Below, piece by piece: positions 1 through 9,669 of a stretch of DNA of 64,000 bases. The stretch comes from Synchiropus splendidus (Eukaryota; Chordata; Actinopteri; Syngnathiformes; Callionymidae), in contig NC_071343.1 of the NCBI RefSeq assembly GCF_027744825.2, forward strand, positions 10,308,366 to 10,372,365. Direction: 5' to 3'. The notes beneath the pieces are model-generated. The model saw only the letters and a program-made list of their open reading frames with translations, was not told the DNA's origin and searched no databases. Position 1 is the stretch's first letter; the number at the start of each line of letters is the position of its first letter. The translations under genes and the position numbers were made by a program.

Positions 1-1760
1 GACATGGTACAGTTGAGTCAGATTGGGTCGTGTTTACTCCAGTTCAGTTTGCCTCAGTCTAGTTCAGTACTGTACGACCAGAGACGTGCAGTTGCTAGGA
101 GAAGAGGAGGACTTTATGGGGAACCATCGGGAAGTCATTCGGTGGCATAAACAACCTAACAAGGCAGCGAACACTGTTTACAAGCGGTTGCTAACTACCG
201 GGATGCAAAGATTTTGCTTTGAGATTATACATTTTGTTCTGCAGTTTCGCCAACATGTGATTTGTATTTCAGCAGTGGAGGATCCTGCTGCGAGTCTGTC
301 CTCGCCAAGTAGATCTGGTCCATCTGTCACTGCCCCTCCTTCACACTGCTTCTGGTTCCACCCTCTCCATCCTCTCCCTCTCTCGCATCCACCGTACGCT
401 CGGCAGGCATCGAACCAGCCCTATCTGCTGCCAAGTCAACTCTCCGGAGCCATTTGATCTATTAAATATGATCAGAGTGAAAATGTTCCTCTCATATTCA
501 AACATGCCGTTGCTTGCACAGGCACTCAGACGATACTGGACCCAAACCAAAGTCCCGCTACAGAGACCAGGATCTGGACACGGCAGCGTTTTTATGAGGA
601 AATCCTCCATGTGCTGTTAGAGCTGGATAAATATTTGCCAGAGAAAAGCTCTTTAGAGTGAAATGTTTAGTCTGCTGCATCTATTAAAATGTCCTTATCG
701 TATATTAGAGACTTTTCACCAGATATGAATCCCTCTGGATTATATAGTGATGTTGATTTAGCGCGCAGACTTAAACAAAGGAATGACTGTGAGATACATG
801 GGACAGACAGTTTCTCCTGTCAATATAGTGTATTTCCCAGGTGGGTCTTTATCTTAGCTCAGACCTACATTTACGTATGCATAGCTAGAAAAGCACTGAG
901 GCAGTGCATACCTCCACCAAGCAGTTAACTTCATAAAAAAAAAAAAAAAAATCTGTATTGATTCAGTTTCATTCTCATACGTAGGTGCCGAGTTGATCAA
1001 CACTCTGAATGCTGCAATTTCATAGCTGTAAATTAAATTTCCATCGTATCCTGATCTGAAAACATAAGGTGAATCTCACACTTCTGCAAATAATATACAG
1101 TGCTGCGTGTGATAGTGACAAAATTATTTGGAAACAGAGGAGTTTCTGAGTAATAATAAGGCGCAAAATCTTGGGGCTTAATTTCTTCAGCAAACGAAAG
1201 TCTGTGTCATCACAAATTTCAGCTCAGACTCAGACCCTCGATCACACAGATGGTGTTAAACCAGCATCTACAACAGGCCTGGCCAACCTGCCACATGGGG
1301 CTCTTTCCCCAGTTTGATGCAGCTCTTCACCAAATGAGCCGCTGAACTTGCTGCGATTTAGGTCAAGTTGCTATTGAGATGATCATTTATACAGTAAATA
1401 AGATGAAAAAGTAAGAGCTATTCCAGCGAAATGTCAAAATATTGTTCAGAGACTTGTGACTTGCATTTAACTTTTGAAACATAAACAATAAACCTCGTGG
1501 GTTTTATTGGTGGCACGAGCCACATCAAAAAAACTATACAAGTGAAATAAATGGCGCGCACATTTCTATCTACACTTGATATACACTTGATATTTTGAGG
1601 AGAATCACGAAAAAATGCAACCTTGTGACACACAGGGATGTGCGTTAACCGCTATACTGCCGTTAAGTCACCTGGCCAGCTGTTCAGGTGAGCCTTGCAG
1701 TCTTGCATATTTGTAGGCTTGAGTTAGGTGAAGTATAGTGACAGTGACAGAGGCGCTCAC
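1..1760. other. kalrn intron 10 (partial)
   Basis: Intron following exon 10 on the minus strand. No exon is recognised. It contains an A-run at about 936-951 and, at about 1,270-1,345, a short piece with the wording of hAT/Charlie-type ends (CAGGCCTGGCCAACC). The several short open frames show no recognisable protein. Confidence 0.6.
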
Positions 1761-1952
1761 CTGTTCAGCCTTCTGGTGGAACACAGATGACATGGCAAGG
1801 ATGGTGGAGCGCTCGTCCAGAGCTGCGGCAAAGCTCTTCCAGTCCTGGTCCAACTGACTCGAGATCTGCTTGATCTGGGTGGAGGCGTAGTGACCCGCCT
1901 CAGCCAGTCGACTCGCCACCGACATGATCCTGTTGATGTTCACATAAGCGTT
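1761..1952 (-). CDS. kalrn: kalirin coding exon 10 (spectrin repeat 2), last exon in window
   Basis: 192 nt (64 codons), acceptor TTCCTCAG and donor GTGAGCG. It encodes NAYVNINRIMSVASRLAEAG through LDERSTILAMSSVFHQKAEQ (residues 363-426). 'ERSTILAMS' is the kalirin reading; Trio has 'ERSTLLDMS'. The ten exons sum to 1,278 nt, exactly 426 codons. I found no sign of exon 11 (the region beginning with a FLSG...DAWCK-type sequence) in positions 1-1,760, so the gene continues past the left edge. Confidence 0.95.
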
Positions 1953-2028
1953 CTGAGGAAAGAGGGGAGCACAGTCAGATTTTTGTTGGGCCGAGTAGGA
2001 AGTGAAGCAAGATGGTCACATGCTGTAC

Positions 2029-2151
2029 CATGGAGTTCATAGCAAAGTGGTTGTGTTGCGTCTGTAGCTCTGCGGCGTGTTGGTACGTCCGTCCGATCTC
2101 AGTGTGACTCTGCAGGAATAATTCCTTGTTGTGGCTAATCCAGTCAAACAT
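2029..2151 (-). CDS. kalrn: kalirin coding exon 9 (spectrin repeat 2)
   Basis: 123 nt (41 codons), acceptor TGCCCCCAG and donor GTACAG. It encodes MFDWISHNKELFLQSHTEIG then RTYQHAAELQTQHNHFAMNSM (residues 322-362), the first part of spectrin repeat 2. No long open frame marks it. Identification is from the conserved MFDWISHNK...NHFAMNSM pattern and from exact phase-0 joins to exons 8 and 10. The next intron is only 76 nt. Confidence 0.95.
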
Positions 2152-3380
2152 CTGGGGGCAAAGAACACAGAGATACTGTTATTTGTGTTTCATCTGACCA
2201 CTTCTAGGACATAAAAATTATTAAAATTTTAGTTGTTCTAAAACGCATACCTCAACCAGAAGCAGTTCCGAACAAAAAACAGCTTTTGTGGGTGAATAAT
2301 CTTGAATCAAGAGTGTATTTAAATGCATTTTTAAAATAATATCTATAAACATTTAAAATAATAACAATAATGTTTTCAAAGTTTAAACATGTTATATGTT
2401 ACTAGAGATAATATACTCAAACAAAAGTGGATGCATATCATTGTTTACGGCACCATATACACAATGACCTGACAGAAAGTGTCAAAAATAAATATCCGGG
2501 TGACACGATGGATCCAGCCGAGCTTGATATTGCTTAGCTGTGGTTACCGTGGTTACCACGGGATCTGCACAGTCATTTTTTTGCAAACCGACGCCTTGTC
2601 CGTCTTGACGTGCTGTTCTAGCGCTGAGCTGTTTCCACACTCCCGCTGCTGCCGCTCACAACGACTTTAACGTTTGTTGACTCTGTCGCTTTGACTCACT
2701 GTAAATATTTACGGCTTTTCTTCTGGAGAGGCCGGAATTGTGACGACGCCCTTCTGTCTGTGCCGGACTCGCAGCGGCGCTCGAGAAGTTCCATGGCGAA
2801 AGAGATGGATGACTTGGTCGGTGGGGGGTGATATTTAAATGTTTACTCAGTATGAGAAGTTACTTCACTGAAAGGTGGGCGTTTAAATAATAAATGCCAT
2901 TAAAGAAATAGCACCTTAATGCTGTGGTCGCTCTTGAGGCTAACCTGCCTGTTTACCAGATGCTCCGTGTTCTGGCTCCTTTTTGAATTTACCATTTCGC
3001 CTCAACATGCAAGAGAGGAACTTATGACTTTATATGAAGAGTTTTATGATTGAGAAGGAAACTCTGGGGTCAGTCTGACAGGTGAAAATCGAGGCGATCC
3101 ATGCTTATAGTGCCAGTAAACACTGCCAAGTCAGTAGACGTCACAACTTAGTCATAAGAAAGAGGCGTTTTTAGGGCATTACTCCAACACATCTCATGCT
3201 GTAGACTGTCGAACTTCCCTCATACGAACATAGAGATGGCATACCAAAGGAAAGTCTCATCAAAAGACTATATCAAAGTTTCACACAATTTCAGCTAAAA
3301 TGTCTGCAGATTCAAAATTACAACCATAAAACCAGAGTGATTTCTATGCTTCAACTATTCGTTTTGAGGTGGCAGCTGAC
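2152..3380. other. kalrn intron 8, with a CpG-rich patch
   Basis: No exon of kalrn is seen here. About 2,495-2,830 is clearly richer in CpG than its surroundings (roughly 28 CpG by eye in about 330 bp) and includes a near-palindrome, GTGGTTACCGTGGTTACCAC, at about 2,540-2,560. The remainder is AT-rich. Confidence 0.5.
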
Positions 3381-3503
3381 CTTCTCAGCGTCCTGCTCAA
3401 AGAGGCGCAGCTGGAAACACTGGTCCAGCTTCAGCTTCCTGACGTGCCACGACTGGTGCAGATGTTGTCGGGTGGAGTGAAGTTTATCCAGCAAACTGGC
3501 CAC
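3381..3503 (-). CDS. kalrn: kalirin coding exon 8 (spectrin repeat 1/2 boundary)
   Basis: 123 nt (41 codons), acceptor CTTCCCACAG and donor GTCAGC. It encodes VASLLDKLHSTRQHLHQSWH then VRKLKLDQCFQLRLFEQDAEK (residues 281-321). The 'WHVRKLKLDQCFQLRLFEQDAEK' segment is the hallmark end of a kalirin/Trio spectrin repeat. The Ser in HQSWH replaces the usual Met. Phase 0 at both ends. Confidence 0.95.
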
Positions 3504-3667
3504 CTGTGGGAAGAAAGGACTGTCAGAAGAGGATCTGGACAAAACCAGTAATGAAAAGAAAGAAGAGATTTTTGACTTTGTGTCCGTGTCTAGTTTTCAA
3601 CTCTTAAAGGTGGAACTGAGCGACAGATGAGGTGGTACCAAGGGATGGGTTTATGGGTTTAGCTGGC

Positions 3668-3843
3668 TAGTGATGGGCGATTGAGGCTTCATGAAACAGT
3701 GTCCTCATTTTCAGAGCTCTGTCGGTGGCACTGTTGTTCAAATCAAATATTGTTGTTCAAATCCAAAGATTTTAAAGCAGAGAGTGCCCTCTGGAGAGTT
3801 CTGACGATGAGGACACTGTTTCATGAAGCCTCACCAATCCATT
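3668..3843. mobile_element. hAT-type MITE, copy 1
   Basis: About 176 bp in kalrn intron 7. It starts TAGTGATGGGCGATTGAGGC and has inverted ends built around GAGGCTTCATGAAACAGTGTCC / GGACACTGTTTCATGAAGCCTC (arms given in pieces of one pattern). Related copies lie at 10,087 and 43,684. No transposase is encoded. The hAT assignment rests on the 8-bp target duplications of the other two copies; this copy shows no clear duplication. It contains a CTCF-like core at 3,784-3,797 (12 of 14 positions). Confidence 0.7.
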
Positions 3844-4327
3844 CTAAATTGTCAAAAAAAAGTCTTCTGTCATTTTCTTCAGTTTCTGCGTCCTTGTCCA
3901 GACAGGTACCTGCCGCAGCTGACCAGGATGGCACACGCAGAACTCGACCACAGACTACACAGTTGTGTCTGATTCATCAATAATTTACACAGTGGCACAG
4001 CGGGTGTTTGCGCATCATCTTCCCCATAGATTTGTCGACCTAAGGAGCCACCGGCCCTTCTCATTAACAGTAATGAGGTGAGCTCACACGCCGCGGGTCT
4101 CGACTTAACGACGAAGAATCGTGTGCGAGTCAGTTATGTATAACAGCCTGGTGAGATTTTAGCGTTCACAGACTGTAATGAGGCGTAACAACATTGTTTC
4201 TGTGAGGGACGTAAAACAAGTCATCTACACTTTGGGAGCATTTCTCCTGGGCCTGAGCTCGGTTCGTTCAGTGAAAATAGATGCTTCTGTCGTGGTTGTT
4301 TAGATGGAGTCTGGGCTGGAGAGTCAC

Positions 4328-4459
4328 CTTGGGCACCAGGCTTTGGAAATCAGCAGATCCGGAGATGCAGTTCCTCCCAGAAAAACCGTCACTCGCCCGG
4401 ATTAACTGCAGCAACCGTTGACCTTCCCGGTCCAAGTCTTCCACCGGAGCCTTCAGTAC
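4328..4459 (-). CDS. kalrn: kalirin coding exon 7 (spectrin repeat 1)
   Basis: 132 nt (44 codons), acceptor CTCTGCAG and donor GTGACTC. It encodes VLKAPVEDLDREGQRLLQLI through DGFSGRNCISGSADFQSLVPK (residues 237-280). 'SDGFSGRNCIxGSADFQSLVPK' is a kalirin signature; the Trio equivalent is clearly different. This makes it one of the best exons for choosing kalirin over Trio. Confidence 0.95.
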
Positions 4460-4672
4460 CTGCAGAGCCGATATTAAGATCACACCTGATGTGTAGAGCA
4501 AAATATTCTCATGCTATTCCTACATTTAGTTCAGAATAACAAGAATATTATTGTAATATTTTTGTGGATCATTTACTGATAGACGTCACGTGTCATTATT
4601 AATTCTTTTATCATCATATCTGTAACATAAAGGACATCTAAGAATCGGACAGAAACATTTTTTTGATCACAC

Positions 4673-4756
4673 CTTCTTTTTGAGCTGCGTGTGTTCCTCG
4701 ATCAGCCTTCGAGATCCCTCCACATCAGCAGGGAAGTCTTTCTTGGACAAGAGCTC
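4673..4756 (-). CDS. kalrn: kalirin coding exon 6 (spectrin repeat 1)
   Basis: 84 nt (28 codons), too short to stand out as an open frame. It encodes ELLSKKDFPADVEGSRRLIE followed by EHTQLKKK, part of spectrin repeat 1 (residues 209-236). The acceptor is CACACAG and the donor GTGTGATC, which is not an optimal donor. Phase 0 at both ends. Only 82 nt of intron separates it from exon 5. Confidence 0.94.
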
Positions 4757-4838
4757 CTGTGTGCGACACAGATATTGACGTACAGTAACTGTCTATAGAT
4801 CACCTGGTTAAGCTCGCAATGCACTCAGAGGAGCTTAC

Positions 4839-5012
4839 CTGCAAGTCCTCCAGTCTAGACAGTAGGTGAACTGCGCTGGACATGAACTCTTCCAGTGAGA
4901 CTCGCAGGTCCATCCACTCCTCATGGTTGTAGTCGAGCGAGCCTTCGAAATCGTCCGTCAGCTGGGATGGATCCACCAATTTAGCTAAACCCTCCACTGA
5001 CACCATGCTAGT
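4839..5012 (-). CDS. kalrn: kalirin coding exon 5 (end of SEC14, entry to spectrin repeats)
   Basis: 174 nt (58 codons), acceptor CCTTGCAG and donor GTAAGC. It encodes TSMVSVEGLAKLVDPSQLTD then DFEGSLDYNHEEWMDLRVSL and a segment ending HLLSRLEDLQ. This joins the SEC14 domain to the first helix of spectrin repeat 1 (residues 151-208). The 'VEGLxKLVDPSQLT' and 'AVHLLSRLEDLQ' wording is kalirin-like rather than Trio-like. Phase 0 at both ends. Confidence 0.95.
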
Positions 5013-5777
5013 CTGCAAGGGTGAGAGAAAACAAAAGAAAATTGTTTAATGGGATTTCAGTCAGAAAGGCCACCAAAATATGAGAATATATGTAGTTAAA
5101 AAAACTGAATAATTCTAGTGCAATGAGAATCAAGACATCCAAGAATTAAATATGAAAAAAAGATCAGATAAAAGTAAATATTAAATAAATAAAGTTACAA
5201 TTTAAAGTGTAAATACTTCTTCCACAGTCGCCATGTTTGTTTCGGAGTTTGTTATTGTCATAAACTTTTGACTCAGGGCTGCTCCCTCTAGTGGATATAT
5301 CGGTGAACAGCAATAGCAAAGAAGACATGAAAGCATGTATCAATAACAGTAATGCCGTCTGGAAAGGACGGGTAAATATTCACACTTAAAGGAAGCATAA
5401 ATGTACCTTTAAGCTACATTATTGTAGCAATGTTTGTGAGCGTGCTCAGTTATCCGGGTGATCACACAGCAAAGGTTTGAATCAGGTCAACCGGACTAGT
5501 AATAGTCAAAGAAAAATTTTTGTAGCTATTTATACAAAGTTTAATTAAATATTAAAACAGCAATTTCAGGTTTGAAAATTTAATAGTGCATAAAATAAAG
5601 TAATATAATTATTATTTTTTAAGCAAGAGAATATTAATAAATGTTGAGTGTGGAAAAATGATGCACAGTATTAAAGAAAGAAACTTTAAGTCTAAAATAA
5701 ACATCAATTTTTGTCTCTATCTGACAAGACAGAGGTGTAGTGGTCCAGGGGCTCCAGTTCTTGACAGACACACAGAC
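5013..5777. other. kalrn intron 4
   Basis: AT-rich intron with no exon recognised. The only notable item is a CTCF-like core at 5,281-5,294 (GCTCCCTCTAGTGG, i.e. CCACTAGAGGGAGC on the minus strand). Confidence 0.5.
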
Positions 5778-5970
5778 CTCAAAGGAAAACTTGGCGCTTC
5801 CAAAGTTGGTCTTCTGCTTCTGCCAGAAGTTGTCTGGTTTGATGATGAGCGCGACGCAGATCTCGGCCGGGAAGAACTCCTGCAGTGTCTTCAGCAGAGG
5901 TTTGATCAGCTCCCACTTGGAGCCGCGCATGTCGATGATGACGGTGAAGCCCCGTTTGCACACATCCTCG
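5778..5970 (-). CDS. kalrn: kalirin coding exon 4 (SEC14/CRAL-TRIO core)
   Basis: 193 nt, acceptor TGTCTGCAG and donor GTCTGTGTG. It encodes SEDVCKRGFTVIIDMRGSKW through IKPDNFWQKQKTNF to SAKFSFE, the core of the SEC14/CRAL-TRIO fold (residues about 86-150). It is nearly identical to human kalirin as I remember it. The exon ends in phase 0. A perfect POU-factor palindrome next to an octamer lies about 320 bp upstream of it in intron 3 (see regulatory feature). Confidence 0.95.
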
Positions 5971-6287
5971 CTGCAGACACACGAGAGATGGAAACACATC
6001 TTGAGTTTTTCTGACAAAATGACTGGATGTAAAGTACAAAAACACAACAAAACAGTGGCATCACAAATATATTTAATAGTTCAGTTACAAGTCGATCAAC
6101 CAAAGAGTCAAGTTCATCACTGTCACACATGTAGTCGATCAGGATATATTTAGACTTGTAATGGAAGCTGAAGCAGGCACATCTTCACAGACGCACACAA
6201 ACTGGAACACATACTCATGATTCAAAAAGAATCAAATACATATATACAATACAAAAACGTGGGGAAAAATTTTGAGCGAACTCACAC

Positions 6288-6307
6288 ATGCATATGCATA
6301 TGCAAAT
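6288..6307. promoter_or_regulatory. POU MORE palindrome adjoining an octamer
   Basis: The sequence ATGCATATGCAT (6,288-6,299) is the perfect MORE palindrome bound by POU-factor dimers. ATGCAAAT (6,300-6,307), the perfect octamer, follows without a gap. It lies in kalrn intron 3, about 320 bp upstream of exon 4. POU factors act in neural development, and kalirin is a neuronal gene, so a regulatory role is plausible. This is motif matching only. Confidence 0.45.
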
Positions 6308-8594
6308 ACAGACACTAAGAAAGTGGAGTTGCCAAGGCTCACGCTCATGTGATTGGTGAGTAAAAATACACACAGGTTACTTCACCAAACACACAAACGC
6401 ATGTCAGCTGTTCCTGCACACTCAACAGCAACACATCCATTACAAGCTTCCCTGAGGAGGCACAACTGAGTCGCCATGGAAACAGCAGTTTGATTAGCAG
6501 TAGGAGGCCAAGCGGATAAAAATAAAGAATTTGGCCAAGTTTGGTTCGCTGTGTTCTCATCAGCCAGGTATGTGTACAAACAAATGAGTCCCTGTGGTTT
6601 CACATTGGTCCACAGTTGTTGGAGCATTGGTGGAGACAGGCCTGGTACTTGACAAAGAGCGTGACTCATTGCTTGTGGCGTTCACCGGTGTCCCGGAAAA
6701 AGTTCCCTAAATGGAACCAGCAACCCGACAATAGCAGCGTTTATGACTTTTAAGTGTCAAGGAAATTACCATCTTAGAGGTAAGTGTCGCTGACATCATC
6801 GGGATTAGAAAAGCAGAGCCAAAGAAATAATGGAATGTCAGCACAAAACCATAATTCCACAGTTTCCCACTGATATTACTGAATTTAAAATGACTTTTAA
6901 AGTGATAGGAATCCTCTGCTCCACAACCGTAAAAACTAAAATTAGTCAGTCGGTGTCTTCAACTGTGAACGCACCATAAATACATGAGTAGATTTGTAAC
7001 TTTCTAATTCGTCAATGAGCTCAGACACCAGCAGACGTCTGGTGTCTGGCCTCCGCTGTAAGTGTCAATGAAAGACGCTGTGGAGCACAAACACTGAAGC
7101 TTTCATGCTGATGCAAATCAAACGCTGTTCTGCGTCTGCTGCTGCCGCCAAGAAGAAAGGAGCGTTTGATTCCACGCAGGGACAGCATTGAAGTACTTCA
7201 CACACACTTGATCTGCCCTTTGTGGAGCCAATTGCTTTTGATTCCCTCACTCAAGTGTGCAGAGAGAATAATAAACAAGCGCTACAATAATATGGATTAA
7301 AAACTCATAATTCACTGCTGATGTCATCACAATATTTCTATACATTTAAAAACAGACCTTCCACTTTGATGCATACTGCAGTTACCGCACATAATTGTAT
7401 TTGAAGCACTTTGCCACCTTCTAGTGGCTGTAAGGTGTAATAAATTTGGTTGACTTACGCACAAGTGTTGGCCCTGCTCAGGTTATTCCCACAGAACCTG
7501 CCACACCTTGCAAACTAGCATCGATCCAGTCACCTGTACAACCTCGCCAACAAGCAGGCTTTTAGCTAGGAGGGCGTCTGGGCGTTTGCAAAACGTGAAT
7601 AAGTGGACGCTCAATTCTCGACCATACCTTGGCCGCCAGATTACACTGGTATATGGCGGCATCTGGCGGCCATGCTATGGTCAAGAATCGGGCGTCCATT
7701 GAAGACTGCCATCTCTAGGCTTGTCCTCAGAACTGGAAGTTTTCTTTCTCCAGCTCCACCAATGACGTCACGTGACGTTGGAATTCCTGGTCAGAAAGTG
7801 GAACAATTGTCACCACCCAAGGTTTGCAACCCAAGATGGCGTCCCCGAATGTAAACAGGACGAAGAAGTAAGGAAAAAATGGAATTGACCAAAGTCCACA
7901 AACACATTCTGCACATTTGTATTACCCCTTCACCTCTTCATTGACTGACAGGTGTCACATTCCCACAGCAAGAGCGCAGTTGTAACGAAAACTCAGCTCA
8001 CGGTTCGGACAAATGTAAAGTTTCTATCAGCCCGATGGGGGAAGATGATCTGCAGTAAGTCTTCCTCCAACAGTGTAAATGCAAACAGCTAAGTGTTGAC
8101 GTTTGCAACAGCCGATCATGATGGCGCCATAATATTGTTAAAGACAAATCAGACCACAGCTTCACTACTATTCAGCAATGGCACTTCTCTCACACAGACC
8201 ATTCGAATGCTCAGCCGTCTTTTCGACATCTTCTCATCCAACTGTATGATGGAGAACTAAAATTATTAAAGATGACTAAATAATAGATTTTGTTTCTATA
8301 AAATTTACATGAGCAGTTATTCCGCGATCTGAATGAATATATTCTGATCCAAACTTCCCTCACTACATGATGCAGAATGATACGACTCAGATGCGAGTGC
8401 TCATGCATCAAACATTTAATGGCAACTGAACTGCTCTGACAGGCGGAGTGTTGTCAAACTCAGTGAAAATAGGCCGAAGCGTAGAAGAGACTCCTCCGCT
8501 GTGCTGCTTTCTCTGTACATTTGCGAACCAACCACAATTTGTAACCTAGCAACAAGTCAGAGGGAAAACATATTTCATTATTCCTTTTGTTTTT

Positions 8595-8880
8595 GTCCAT
8601 CCATCCATCCTCAACCGTTTATCTGTTGCCGAGTCGCGGAGGCAGTAGCTTCAAAACGTCGCGTCAAACACCCCTCTCAGGGGTAACATCAACCAGCTCT
8701 GACTGGGGGATCCGAGACGCTTCCAGGCCGGTGAAGAGATAGAATCCCTTCACCTGGTCCTGGGTAAGCCCCTTGGTCTCCTCCCAGCTGCCCGTGCCTG
8801 AAACACCTGCAAAGGGAGGCGTTCCGGAAGGCATCCTCATGAGATGCCCAAACCTCCTCAACTGACTCCTTTCAACGCGG
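8595..8880 (-). mobile_element. Rex3/RTE-like LINE 3' end (truncated)
   Basis: On the minus strand a broken frame reads LRRFGHLMRMPSGTPPF, then GSWEETKGLTQDQVKGF and ASRIPQSELVDV. This resembles the C-terminal end of fish RTE/Rex3-type reverse transcriptase proteins (FGHLVRMP...W..L..PP.EL). It is followed by GGATGGATGGATG tail repeats (CATCCATCCATCC at about 8,598-8,610 on the plus strand). Such short (GATG)n tails are characteristic of Rex3. The copy is 5'-truncated and diverged. Confidence 0.65.
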
Positions 8881-9554
8881 AGAAGCAGCAGCCATTCTCA
8901 GTCATGAAAGAATGTTTAGTTTTTGTAGTTTTGCATTATTTATCATCAACACCAGACAGAAATCCGCCCAGACTCTGGGAGACAATCCGATCATGGTTGT
9001 CAATAGACATGATCACATCATAATCCGCATGTTATCTACCTAAGCGAGCTTTCATTACATCAGAACTACTTACATACAGCTGCACACTGCATACTTTAGT
9101 TGGGAATATTATAATACCATGGTGGGGCATCAAGTCAAAAGAAAGAAGGGCCTTAATATGATTTTTTTTGTTATTATTATTTACACTAAAGTAACATGAA
9201 CAAAATGAAAAAAAAAAGTTCTAACGTTCTAACGTAACGTTCTAAGTGAATATATCAACGTTTTTTTATTATATATTATAATATGAGTTATGAGTTATTT
9301 ACATACATGTTATTTAAATACAATTAAAAATGTAAATACAAACTGAATTTATTTTGAGGGAAAAGGCGCATTTTTTTTATCAAGCTGAAGAATGATTTTT
9401 TTGTTATCAGTCAGAAGCATTTCTACATGGTCAGTTTTGTAGTTCTACTCTGATCTCTTGAGGGTCACATAAATATCGTAGAAGGGTCCCATGTGTCAAC
9501 CCAGGTTTGTCTTCGACCACCCCAGCATGTGTTAGCATGTGTGTGTGTGTTCAC

Positions 9555-9669
9555 CTGGGAACAGTAGACAGGTAGGTCACCAGCCTCCTCAGGTCCTCCT
9601 GCTTTATTCGGTCGTGGTTGCTTCTGGCAGGGAAAGTCAAAATGGGTCCACCTCTCTTGTCTCGCCCTC
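9555..9669 (-). CDS. kalrn: kalirin coding exon 3 (SEC14/CRAL-TRIO start)
   Basis: 115 nt between a TGTGTGCAG acceptor and a GTGAAC donor. It encodes GGRDKRGGPILTFPARSNHD then RIKQEDLRRLVTYLSTVP, the opening of the SEC14/CRAL-TRIO domain of kalirin/Trio (residues about 48-86). In kalirin this domain binds phosphoinositides and contributes to membrane localisation. The exon ends two bases into a Ser codon completed by exon 4. No stops or frame damage are seen. Confidence 0.95.

Larger units (their letters stand above)
5971..9554. other. kalrn intron 3
   Basis: 3.6 kb without a recognised exon. From exon 4 outward it holds the POU site at 6,288, a repeat at about 7,735-7,920 that also occurs at 11,550-11,710 (shared blocks CCTCAGAACTGG, CAAGATGGC and AAACACATTCTG), a Rex3-like LINE end at 8,595-8,880, and an AT-rich tract at about 9,160-9,380. 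Confidence 0.5.

Noticed and set aside
3381..3503. Trio rather than kalirin as the minus-strand gene
   Set aside because: Exons 7 and 10 carry kalirin-type wording (DGFSGRNC, ERSTILAMS), and exon 1 is the MNP-type kalirin start; Trio differs at these places.
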